A DNA stretch of 64,000 nucleotides, taken from positions 77,234,909-77,298,908 of the forward strand of contig OX638368.1 in the NCBI GenBank assembly GCA_951812925.1. Reading direction: 5' to 3'. Shown here in pieces: positions 22,622 through 32,089 of the stretch. The notes beneath the pieces are model-generated. The model worked only from the letters and a program-made list of their open reading frames with translations. It was not told the DNA's origin and searched no databases. Every line of letters starts with the position of its first letter. Position 1 is the first letter of the stretch. This stretch comes from Calliopum simillimum (taxonomy: Eukaryota > Arthropoda > Insecta > Diptera > Lauxaniidae). Made by a program: the position numbers and the translations under genes.

Positions 22622-22871
22622 CTTATATTTCTTTCGAAATTATATTAATAAAATTTAAAGTTTTTCAATTTTAAAATATGTCTTTTTTATTATTTCGTTT
22701 ATTTTATAATTATTTTTGAATCAATCTGAATTTGATGTGTTTTAAATTTTTAAAAAAACAAAATCAAAGCTTACAATGTATATAAATTATAAAGTGTTTT
22801 TTATGTATAGTTAAACTAGGATTTGTAAAGTTAATTATATGATGGTGATACATATATTGGATATTGTAATT
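22621..22871 (-). repeat. Gypsy 5' LTR
   Basis: 251 bp, the partner of 16501-16751. It should carry the element's promoter, although no convincing TATA/Inr pair was singled out. Confidence 0.92.
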
Positions 22872-22875
22872 CGGG

Positions 22876-23800
22876 CGACAGCGAACGGATTGCCTCGCCT
22901 ATCAGCAGGTGGGCTGGCGTTAGCGCCTCTCCAATGTTGGGGTCCGCGCTCAGTGGCGCGATAGGCCTGCTGTTGAGAACTGCTTCGATTTCTGCCAACG
23001 TTGTTTGCATTTCTTCTGTCGTAAGCAGCGCGCTGCCCATAGTGCGGAGCAGCTGATGTTTCGCCGACTGTACCGCTGCATCCCAGAGCCCGCCGAAGTG
23101 CGGCACTCGTGGGGGTATAAATTGGAAATTGATCCCTTCCAGTGCAGCGTACGACAGAATTGACTCTTTGGCGTTGTTGAACGTTGTCGTGAGCTCTTTG
23201 AGCTTGTTGTTCGCGCCGACGAAGTTCGTTGCGTTGTCGCAATGAATTGTTCGAGGGAGTCCACGGCGGCTGACGAACCTTTTGAGACAAAGAATAAAGC
23301 AATCAGAAGATAAATCTGTTACAGGTTCTAAATGCACAGCTTTCGAAGTGAAACAAACGAAGACTGCTATATACATTTTTACCGGCTGTCGACCTCGGAT
23401 TTTTAATGTTGCATAAACCGGTCCGCAAAAGTCGACACCGCATATTGAAAATGGTCGAATGGCTCGAAGGCGATCCGAAGGCAGATTTCCCATGATTTGC
23501 GTTAAAAGCTTAGGCTTATATCGGTAACAATGAATACATTGTCTCACGATTCTGCTACAAGTTTTGTGGGCATTTATTAGACATATTTATTGGCGGAGCA
23601 GCGCCAGTAATGCCTTTGGCCTAGCATGGCAATTTGAAACATGCAAGTACCGCAAGTATATTTCAGTAAAGTGTGAGTTTTTCGGCATAAGCAATGGGAA
23701 TTTTGCATCGCGTGGTATCGGGGCATTAAGTAGCCGGCCACCAACACGAAGTAAAGCGAATGAATGTTGTTCATCTTTGAATTCGTGAATGAACGAGTTA
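22876..23800 (-). pseudogene. BEL integrase: zinc-binding and catalytic core
   Basis: Integrase of the BEL element, which joins the cDNA to host DNA. Minus strand, a degraded H-H-C-C region (23550-23790, with a stop) leads into RQCIHCYRYKP and a core with SICGVDFCGP (first Asp), TIHCDNATNF (second Asp) and PHFGGLWDAAV. In BEL/Pao elements the last motif is usually GGLWE, so the third acidic residue is Asp here instead of Glu. The frame 22831-23547 runs into the gypsy LTR, which truncates it. Confidence 0.88.
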
Positions 23801-24179
23801 AGTTTTTTAATGTTAGGCGAAAGTGTTTTGGATTTTGCCTAATTTTTAATTTCTTCTGAAAATTCCGTTTTTTGAGTGATTTCTATGATTTTCCAGAATG
23901 CCCATTGCAGTTCTTTTGCGCTTGGAATAACAGAAGTATATTTCCCAGTTTGAGGTTGCTTACTTGCAAAGCGAAGAATAAAAGCGAATATTTTTAGTAA
24001 TTTTGAATATGAGGAATGTGAAGATACAACTTTTAACAGATCGTTTGATTTTTCCTCGACAGTATGGAAAATTCAAGCACTTTTCTTTTCCTCTAAAGTA
24101 TTTAATTCTGGCGATAACTCAAAATGACGATTTTTTGGTCAGAATTCGCTATTTTGCAGGAGAAATGGTGGTCCTGTGA

Positions 24180-24760
24180 ACCAGATGCTTCCATCTTAAG
24201 GTCTTCTACGCTGCATTTGCGACAAATGTTTTAAGCAAGGATGGATACGTTTTAATCCAGTGCAAGGTAACTTCAGAGTCAGTCCAGAAATAAACCCTCT
24301 CAACTCCACAATTCAACATTGCCTGCAGCTTTTGCCAAACTTTAGATAAAAGATGTGCTGCACATAGCTCAAGTCTAGGTATTGACTTTGTTTTTAGAGG
24401 TGCAACTTTTGATTTTGCTGTGAGCAATTGCGATTGGATTCCGTTTGAAGTCATACTTCGAATGTAAAAACAGCAACCATATGCTTGAACTGAGGCATCA
24501 CAGAATCCGTGAATTTGGCAATTTTCATTTGGATGTGTATTAACATAACGAGGAATTTCTATTGTGTCTAACTGCGATAAGTCATTTTTGAAGATTTGCC
24601 AACAAGGAACAAGTCGTATGGGAATTGATTCGTCCCAATCGAGGTTTTGAATCCAAAGCTCTTGCAGTTATACTTTTGCTTTAGTAACTATTGGGCATAA
24701 AAGACCGAGTGGATCGAACAGTCTAGCCGATACGGACAAAATATTTTTTTTAGTATCATC
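24180..24760 (-). pseudogene. BEL RT connection and RNase H region
   Basis: Minus strand from 24760: SARLFDPLGLLCPI (typical of BEL after the RT), then a stop. An RNase H-like part follows with FCDASVQAYGCC, LLTAKSKVAPLKT, IPRLELCAAHLL and FWTDSEVTLHWI. The start at 24454 is arbitrary, because the frame was cut from the RT upstream by the LINE insertion at 24772-25595. Confidence 0.85.
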
Positions 24761-24771
24761 AATATTATATA

Positions 24772-25595
24772 CAAGCTACCTACTGACTGCAGCATTTTTC
24801 AGGCAGAGGTAGTTGCGATTCAAAAAGCCGCAGATTTTTTAGTAGGAAATATTTCTTAAAAAAAATAAACATTTATGTTGATAGTCAAGCAGCTCTTAAA
24901 GCACTATTAATTCTAAAACGGTATCAAACTGTTACGAATCTTTGCAAAGCCTGAGCAATAATAACTCAGTACGATTACTGTGGGTTCCTGGTCACTGCAA
25001 CATTGTGGGAAATGAAAGGGCTGACGAGCTTGCTAAACAAGGTGTGCAGTTACTCAATGATCCCTTGTTTGTAGAAGTACCACTTAAGTTCTACTATACG
25101 CAAAAGACTAAGCAACTAGAAATTTTAGCGGAATATAGATGGCTAAACAACACTAAAAACAAAACGGCCAAAAAATTCTGGCCCTCTTATAATAATAACA
25201 AAACTACATATGTACTCTCTCTTAGCAAAATTAATTGCAGACTGTTGATTGGTGTTACAACTGGCCACTGCCTGATTGAACACCATGCATACAGGATGGG
25301 ATTAATATCAAATAACTGGTGCAGAAACTGTTCCGAACCCGATGAGGAAGAAACGGTAGAGCACGTCTTGTGCTTTTGCCCGGCGCTAACCAGACGCAGA
25401 ATGGCAACTCTTGGGCAGGCTATGTTCGGCTCCATAAATGAGATAGCTGGAATAGCATTATCGATATAGATGAAAATCATGAAGCCAGAACACTGCTATT
25501 CTCCTAACTGAAGAGAGTTTTGTGGTAACGCTATGGACCTAGTTGGTCTATGTGAGGTTTTTGCTTACGCGATTACCGCCACCCTAACCTAACCT
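24772..25595 (+). mobile_element. 5'-truncated LINE fragment (RNase H end) inside BEL pol
   Basis: An 11-bp target duplication AATATTATATA flanks it (24761-24771 and 25596-25606). It encodes, in slightly broken form (main frame 24942-25469, 175 residues), the RNase H end LLWVPGHCNIVGNERADELA and a C-H-C-like region GHCLIEHHAYRMG...CRNCSEPDEEETVEHVLC, which are signatures of RNase H-bearing LINEs. It is nearly identical to the minus-strand copy at 52.7-53.4 kb. The 3' end is CCACCCTAACCTAACCTAA. It was copied in by target-primed reverse transcription. Confidence 0.9.
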
Positions 25596-25606
25596 AATAT
25601 TATATA

Positions 25607-26560
25607 AGTTTTCGTCCAAATGAAATTTTAATGTATCGTTATTCGGAACCCAACGTAAGCTTAATGTTTTTGTTGAATCGGAATCGTTTAACTTCAGTGA
25701 TTTTGGTTCACTACTTTGGTAGGTAGGGTGGTTTGAAAACCATTTGGCTAATTGAAATCCAGCAGTCCCAAGAATTTCAGTAACTTGGAGTCGCTTTACT
25801 TCGAGGTCATTAAAATTGTCAGCTCCAGTAAGCATGTCATCGACATAGAAGTCTGTGCGTAATACATTTGCACCAATTGGATGTGAATCTTTGTATAAGT
25901 CACTCAAATGGAATAGGCGTCTTATCGCTGAAAATGGGGCTGATGCAGTACCATACGTGACTGTATTCAGTCTATAGACTTGAACAGATTGTGTGCTATT
26001 TTCTCGCCATAATATTAATTGAAAGTTGTGACCTGCCTCGTCAACCATAACTTGACGGTACATTTTAGTTATGTCTGCCGTGAAATAAAGGTCTTCTTGT
26101 ATTGTTGGACCGACCATTTAGTGACAATTGCGACGAAGTATTACTATATGCGTCAAAAACTGCACGAAGTTTGGTAGTTGTACTTGACGGTCTCAGAACG
26201 CACTGATGTGGGATGATGTAATGTGCAGATTTAAGAATTTCACCACTGGCCAGTGACATATGTCCTAGTTCCAAGTACTCCTTCATGAAGTCCATATACA
26301 TTTCCCGAAGGTTGGGGTTTTTGAATAGTTTGTTTTCTAAAGCCAGAAACCGCCTTTTAGCGATCTCGAAAGATGAGCCGAGTGTGCTTGGATTTAATTT
26401 GAAAGGAAGTGATACCTGAAATCGGCCAGTGGGTAAACGATAAACTTTGTCGACAAAGTGTTGCTCACATAATTGCTGTTCTGCAGTGTATATTTTAGTT
26501 TATGACTCTTGAGGCATTTCTTCTAAGGGGTCAAGTGAACAATCAATTTCAGTAGCATTT
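25607..26560 (-). pseudogene. BEL reverse transcriptase
   Basis: Minus strand. Early RT blocks include YIIPHQCVLRPSSTTTKLRAVFDA (split across 26065-26301), YFTADITKMYRQVMV, VTYGTASAPFSAIR and the active site DFYVDDMLTGAD, in which the pair V-D-D is the Pao-type catalytic box. A few stops lie between 26065 and 26560. The 3' end was displaced by the LINE insertion. A conserved L-P-F-K stretch upstream (near 26400) is typical of BEL. Confidence 0.9.
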
Positions 26561-27561
26561 ACTTAATAGCATATTTGAGAATTTGTATTTTTTGTTGTTT
26601 GATATTTTCCAGAAACTATCCAACCCAGCAGCGTTTTTTGAAGCGTTGGAAGGTTTGAAGCTTGTTTGATTCGCCCAACCGATAAAAGTTCGAAAAAAGT
26701 TTCTGCTCCTATCAAAAGATCTATTTTTTGAGTTTTGTAAAAATATGGATCAGCGAATTTAATATTCGAAGGTAAATTTCAATCTGTTGTGGAAATAGTA
26801 TCGTTAAGTTGATATGATGAGATTGATCGCAACACCCAAAAGTCTGCTGAAAACTCATAATCAATAACCCTTGACCTCACCGTGGCATTCAACCTTTGTT
26901 TGACGGTGGATTGCGTTTTTCCTATACCGATCAGTCTTAACTCCCCTTCTTTTCTTTGTAATTTTAGCCTTTGCGCAAATTCTTCTGTTATACAATTTAT
27001 TTGTGAGCCAGAGTCTAGTAATGCTCTAGCTAACTGGTGCTCACCGGTTTTGGAAACTATGCACACCACTGCGGTAGCTAAAATGACCTGATCATTCTCG
27101 ATTGACGTGTGATTGATTGCAGCGCGAGAATAAGAAGGTTGGTAATCATTTGACTCATTAGTATTTGCGGCAGAAGGAGCGTTAGGAATATACCTGTGCA
27201 ATAGTGTATGGTGTGAACGGTTGCAGACTCTACATTTTGCAGATTTACATTTTGAAACGGAATGCCCTACCCGCAAGCAATTTATGCACATAGAATTTTC
27301 TTTAGCAAAAACAAATCGTTGTTGAACAGATTGTTTCTGAAATGATGGGCAAACGTGAATGACATGATCTGTCGATTTACAAAAAAGACATTTCTTATCT
27401 TTCTCATGTGACTCTGAACATAAGAATGAAGATTTTTTCGAAGCAGCAGCATTTTGCTGTGGTTTGCTATTATGATAGCGTTTTGATTTAAATGCCTCGT
27501 CTGCAGAAACTTGTTGGAAGCGTTTGTTAAGCATTGCCTCGCAATCACTCCACAAAGGCAA
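26560..27561 (-). pseudogene. BEL zinc knuckles and aspartic protease
   Basis: Frame 26779-27561 (260 residues). Cys/His pairs CLFCKSTDHVIHVCP, CINCLRVGHSVSKC and CRVCNRSHHTLLH are nucleic-acid-binding knuckles. The protease motif ALLDSGSQINCI follows. The end towards 26560 contains a conserved IDLLIGAETFFELL-like stretch after a stop. Order and motifs are those of BEL/Pao Gag-Pol. Confidence 0.88.
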
Positions 27562-27565
27562 CTTA

Positions 27566-28386
27566 TCATAGTTGTTCTTCCCATTTTAATTTCGTAGTTG
27601 AATCAACTTTCATCATAACCAGATGAATTAGGATGGCGTTTGAAATTTTCTTATCATCTCCTATTGACAATAGGGAGTCATAAAGTGACACTGTATCTAT
27701 TAAAGTACGTAAATCTGAAGCAGAGGGTTTGCTAAAAGCAGTCAAATCAAAAAGTTGTGAAATGCTATCTGAAAATATGATGTATTCATTATCATATACT
27801 TTCTTTAAACTTGCCAAAGCTTTGGGGTAATTTTCATTGCTCACTTGAAATGTTCTTACTGTTCCTAATGCTTCACCTGATAGACACGACATCAAATGAT
27901 TGAATTTTTGAATATTTGTCAAACTATTATCGCTATCAACTAGGCTTTGGAATACGCTTATGAAGTTTTTGTACTCTGAATCTTTGCCGCTAAATTTAGG
28001 CAGTTTTAAATGTGGAAGACGTGGCTGTTGTGGAACATAACCAATGAAAGAATGTTCTTGATGGTTACTTGATGAAGGCGACGACGTTATTTGTGTTTAA
28101 TTTTTGTCTATGACAGCCAGTAGCAATGATTTTGCAATAATATATTGTACTTTTCTTCAAGTTCTGATCTGTAATTATCATCACCATCAAACTTTTCAAT
28201 TTCAGATTGACAATCCATGACTTGGTCAATGTATTTGTTTAACATGTCAAGACGACAGTTTAGTTCGAAAGAATTTGAAGATAAGTTGTTCGCATCTATA
28301 GATGCTTTCAACCGTGAGACCATCATGAATTTCAATGTCATCATGTATGGAAAGCACAGTTTCGTCTGTGTCTCCGTCTATACTCA
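27566..28386 (-). pseudogene. BEL gag N-terminal and capsid part
   Basis: Two pieces. 28108-28344 includes SRLKASIDANNL and YIDQVMDCQSEIE, the helical N-terminal part of BEL Gag. 27566-27922 includes KFNHLMSCLSGEA and LASLKKVYDNEY, the conserved middle (DUF1759-like) region. Between them is a stop-rich but recognisable segment (near 27950-28040, P-K-F-S-G-K-D). A possible start ATG sits at 28384-28386, just inside the hairpin at 28389. The two pieces are out of frame. Confidence 0.8.
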
Positions 28387-28388
28387 TT

Positions 28389-28627
28389 CAGGCATGTTCT
28401 GAAATCCGATTCACTTCGGAAACGGAATGAAAGCAATCTCCAAGAGCTCCGCATTTCGATAATAAACATCCAATTGGATTTATGTCTCAGTAAATCAAAA
28501 AGGAACCGTTAGCATATTTTATTTGTTGAAATACAAATCCGATTCCATCTTATTTGTCGCAATGCAGAGCTCTTGAAGATTGCTTTCACTCCGTTTCCGA
28601 AGTGAATCGGATTTCAGAACATGCCTG
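28389..28627. mobile_element. 239-bp hairpin MITE
   Basis: Arms begin CAGGCATGTTCTGAAATCC and end with the inverse, GGATTTCAGAACATGCCTG. They pair through ATTCACTTCGGAAACGGA and AAGAGCTC, with a spacer of about 100 bp. A hAT-like CAG end is possible, but no convincing 8-bp duplication was found. Confidence 0.75.
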
Positions 28628-28675
28628 ATTATTTATTTTTTAATGAAATCGAAAAAACAATTATTCAATTACAAT

Positions 28676-29027
28676 TGTAGGGTATGATGCATTGCATTGT
28701 TGTGAAAAATACTCCAAAATTTGCATTTTGAAGATATTTTTTGTATGGGCGGTAGGCGTGTCCGTTGACCAATTTCGCCCCCGAGCTAACTTTGACGACG
28801 GAGGCTGTGTACCAGATTTCAATGAATTATCTTGCTTAGTTTTCCCAAAAAATGTATTTCCACACACAGCCAGCCACCCAGCCAGCCAGACAGACGGACA
28901 TGGCTATATCGACTCAGGAGGTGACGCTGATCAAGAATATATACACTTTTCCATATCTACCACGCCTCATTCTCTGCGTTACAAACGGAAGGACAAAGTG
29001 AATATACCCTGAGTGTAGGGTATAAAA
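28676..29027 (-). mobile_element. Partial DINE-1-like Helitron, copy C
   Basis: On the plus strand it reads GTATGGGCGGTAGGCGTGTCC, AGACAGACGGACATGGC, ATATCGACTCAGGAGGTGA and TGATCAAGAATATA, ending GTGTAGGGTATAAAAA, the same order as copies A and B. The 142-bp repeat and the 3' hairpin are absent, so it is a truncated copy inside the BEL 5' region. Confidence 0.8.
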
Positions 29028-29435
29028 ATGTTCCAACTGTGCAATGAGCTTTCAGTTGAAGTGCAAGACCAGCGACAATATTTATATATATACTTATATA
29101 TATATATAGAGTTTAGCTACTACAGCTATTAGCCTTCTTGACTATTTAGCTTCAAGCTTTAAATCAAGTAAAGCTTATTAAATATTGTGGAAGTGAAAAA
29201 ATTATGAGTTTTAATGTGTTATTATTATTTTTTTTTATAATTTTTTCTTAGCTTTTTCGCACTTTCTCAACATACCCACTCAGATCACGTTTATACATAA
29301 GTACAGATGCATAAATGCAGTTGTATGTATGTAATAACAAGATCAAAGGAATGAATGTTAGAAAAAATTAACCCTGCATGCTGTGGGGCTCGGACAACAC
29401 AAACATAAATAAAAAACAACCAATAACCAACAAAT

Positions 29436-31241
29436 TTAATTATAATAATTTTTCAATCTAAGTTTGAGTTGACCTTTTGACAAGCTAATACTATATACTT
29501 CGCAATGATTAATAAGAGTTGTCATGCGGTTAAAAGGGGCTGAAGCCATATAATTGGTTCTACTAACCGGTTGATAAAATAATTGATTAGAGTTACGATT
29601 ACTTCTTCGGTTAGCATTAAAATAAATATATTTAAGAAGCTCTGGTGCGGCAAGAGACCCTGTAATAAGCTGATGCAGATAAAGTATATCTGCTATATTT
29701 CTACGCGTACTCAAAGACTGCATACGTAACAACATCAAACGATCCTCATAAGGAGGAAGGTTTGAAGAATCCGTCCAATTAAAGCCTTTAAGAGCAAAAC
29801 GAACAAAATTTTTTTGAATTCTTTCAATTCTATCAATATGTATATTATAAAATGGTGACCAAACTTGGCTAGCGTACTCTAAGTGAGGATGCACAATTGT
29901 GTTATATAAAGTCACCGTTACTAAAGGGCTATTAAATTCTTTTGCCCATCGTTTAATAAAGCCAAGCAGTGATGAAGATTTTTTACAAATTTGATTAATA
30001 TGTTCATTGAAAGTTAGTTTAACATGAAAATGTATACCAAGGTCTTTGACTGAATCGACACGACTAATTTGTTTATCATTAAATTTATAATTAAACTCTA
30101 CAGTATTATTTTTTCTAGAAAAAGTTATTGTTTGGCATTTATCAGAATTAAGATTCAAGCTATTTTTACAACACCAAACTTCAAAAGATTTCAAGTCAGA
30201 CTGAAGTAGGAAACTGTCTTCATCTCCCTTCACGATCCTGTATATCTTCATATCATCTGCATATATTAGCAAATGAGAGTTTTTAATAATGTGAGTAACA
30301 TCATTTATGGCTAAAATAAACAGGAGAGGTCCCAAGTGGCTTCCTTGCGGAACACCTGAAGACGCAGTAAATGGAGGTGACAACACCTTCCGAAATCTTA
30401 TTTTATATGAACGATCAGACAAATAAGATTCGATCCAACTGACAAAATTTAAAGGAAATCCAAGCTTTTTTAATTTAAACAAAATTAAGTTATGTGGTAG
30501 TTTGTCAAATGCATTACTGAAATCTGTGTAGATACAGTCAACTTGTCCACCAGAGTCCAAAGAGTTTAATGTAAAAGAAGTGAAATCAAGAAGGTTAGAT
30601 ACTGTAGATCTGCCATTAACAAAACCATGCTGACGTGATGTAATGACTTCACCACAGCACACCTTGACTTGATCATATATAATTTTTTCAAAAAGCTTCG
30701 GTATTGATGATAGCTTGGCTATGGGCCTGTAATTTGAAACATCATTTTTACATCCTTTCTTAAAGATTGGACTTATGAATGATTCCTTCCAAAATTGAGG
30801 AAAATAATTATCGTTAATAGATTTATTAAATAAAAAGCTGAGTGGATGACTCAAGATAGATCTACAATTAATTAATAATGTTGCTGGAACACCATCAGGT
30901 CCACTTCCAAGATCGTCATCAATAGATGCAATATATTTCTCCACGAGTTCAGGCGAGAAAGATATTGCATTAAATGAAACTTTCGGGTCAGTTTCCATGA
31001 ATTCAAAATAGGCGACATTAGGGCTAAATAAATCTGTTGAAAAAGAATTTTTAAATAAATTAGCAAACAAACCCGCAATTATTTCGGGGTTGCTGTTAAG
31101 CCCGTTACCAATCTTGAACTCAGTTGGAAAACCGTCCGATTTTTTTTTTGAATTAATAAATCCCCAAAAATTCTTGGGGTCTAGAAGAATGTTCAGCTTC
31201 ATTTTATTCAAATACACAGAATAAACAGAAGCTGATTTCAA
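29436..31241 (-). CDS. LINE reverse transcriptase, 601 codons open
   Basis: RT responsible for target-primed copying. In order: GPDGVPATLL (about residue 115); SNYRPIAKLSSIPKLFEKI; GFVNGRSTVSNLLDF; TDFSNAFDKLPH with the first catalytic Asp; SGVPQGSHLGPLLFILAIND; LLIYADDMKIY with the catalytic pair; a thumb region with VDSVKDLGIHF; and a C-terminal region ASQVWSPFYNIHI. There is no RNase H domain. The Met at the start is internal: coding sequence continues upstream in the preceding interval behind stops, so the natural product was longer. An intact YADD box suggests fairly recent activity compared with copy 1. Confidence 0.88.
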   Translation of the reverse strand: MKSASVYSVYLNKMKLNILLDPKNFWGFINSKKKSDGFPTEFKIGNGLNSNPEIIAGLFANLFKNSFSTDLFSPNVAYFEFMETDPKVSFNAISFSPELVEKYIASIDDDLGSGPDGVPATLLINCRSILSHPLSFLFNKSINDNYFPQFWKESFISPIFKKGCKNDVSNYRPIAKLSSIPKLFEKIIYDQVKVCCGEVITSRQHGFVNGRSTVSNLLDFTSFTLNSLDSGGQVDCIYTDFSNAFDKLPHNLILFKLKKLGFPLNFVSWIESYLSDRSYKIRFRKVLSPPFTASSGVPQGSHLGPLLFILAINDVTHIIKNSHLLIYADDMKIYRIVKGDEDSFLLQSDLKSFEVWCCKNSLNLNSDKCQTITFSRKNNTVEFNYKFNDKQISRVDSVKDLGIHFHVKLTFNEHINQICKKSSSLLGFIKRWAKEFNSPLVTVTLYNTIVHPHLEYASQVWSPFYNIHIDRIERIQKNFVRFALKGFNWTDSSNLPPYEDRLMLLRMQSLSTRRNIADILYLHQLITGSLAAPELLKYIYFNANRRSNRNSNQLFYQPVSRTNYMASAPFNRMTTLINHCEVYSISLSKGQLKLRLKNYYN

Positions 31242-31319
31242 TTTGAATTCGTCAAACAGTTTGTTGTAATTTTCTAAATCGTTTTGGTTTTGGCTACAGA
31301 TATATTTTTTCCAAGCCCT

Positions 31320-31800
31320 GTTGCGACTATTGCGAATTTTCTTTAAGTCTCTTGTATACCAAGGGTATGTATTTAAAAGTATATGGCACTGCCAAAGCTA
31401 TAGCTTTAAAAAGTTCTTTATAGAAAAATTTAATGCTGTTATCTAAAGTATTATTTTCAAAGAAGTTTAAAAAATTATTGACATTGTTCCCCAAAATGTT
31501 ATTCAACCTCAAAAAGTCAGCTTTTTTGATATTGAATTCATAAATTTTTATAGAAGAACATTCATTATTTAAATTATTTTGATCTGATTGGTACAATATA
31601 TTCAAAGGTGGATGATAAGTATCAACCACGCTAAGGGCATTAAAGGCGTTATTAACAACAACCTTGCTACTATCTGTAGCCAAAACCAAGTCAAGTTGTC
31701 GTCCGTGACAATTCGTTATACAACTAACTTGTTGTAAATCAGTTAAAATTTCGTCAACAAAAATTTGTTGTTGTCGGGTTTTAGGGCATGACGCATGATA
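31320..31800 (-). pseudogene. LINE endonuclease C-terminal fragment
   Basis: Frame 31327-31689 contains VLATDSSKVVVN, VVDTYHPPLNI and FNIKKADFLRLN. Together with an L-D-L stretch just upstream (near 31690) this fits the end of an AP-type LINE endonuclease and its linker to RT. A stop and a frame change separate it from the RT frame. Confidence 0.7.
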
Positions 31801-32089
31801 ATATGTGTCATCCTCAGGCTTAATGCCTACAGCTGCAGAAAGCGGGGAGCGAAAACGAAAAAATGTTTCTGCAGTGTTTAAGAGTAAACGCTTTGGAGTA
31901 ATGCTTGCACCTACTCTTAGAACAGTGCACTCAAAAGTCTACCTAGCTCTCTCTATCCTTTTCTTTTTTCTATCTATCTTCTCTCAAACATAAATTCTCA
32001 GTCATTAACTTGCCGACCACTGTCTTAGAATTATGTGATAATGATGAGCTGCAAGAGCACGTACTCACCAACAAAATATGTATGTTGTA
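31800..32089. other. Unassigned interval in the BEL 5' region
   Basis: No gene recognised. A pyrimidine-rich run (CTCTCTCTATCC) lies near 31950. The origin, BEL leader or another insertion, is unclear. Confidence 0.35.

Larger units (their letters stand above)
16501..22871 (-). mobile_element. Young 17.6/297-type Ty3/gypsy element
   Basis: Minus-strand element of 6.37 kb with 251-bp LTRs differing at only two positions. Target duplication CGGG lies at 16497-16500 and 22872-22875. A primer site follows the 5' LTR (22604-22621) and a purine tract precedes the 3' LTR (16752-16764). Gag and pol are each in one frame except for one stop apiece, with pol in the -1 frame relative to gag. About 590 bp between pol and the 3' LTR hold no envelope-like frame. 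The insertion splits the BEL Pol coding region and is the most recent large event here. Confidence 0.92.
29250..31800 (-). mobile_element. Jockey-type LINE, copy 2 (5'-truncated)
   Basis: Carries the last part of the endonuclease, a full RT frame and a 3' UTR homologous to copy 1. The 5' truncation lies near 31800 in the endonuclease. The 3' end merges with an AT-rich tract near 29220-29250; no target duplication could be fixed. It lies inside the BEL 5' region. Confidence 0.85.

Noticed and set aside
22835..23302. 155-residue Arg/Gln-rich frame
   Set aside because: Out-of-frame shadow of the BEL integrase, which has clear motifs in the other frame.
25575..25600. Telomeric repeat array
   Set aside because: Only about three units, located at a LINE 3' end with a target duplication; not a chromosome end.
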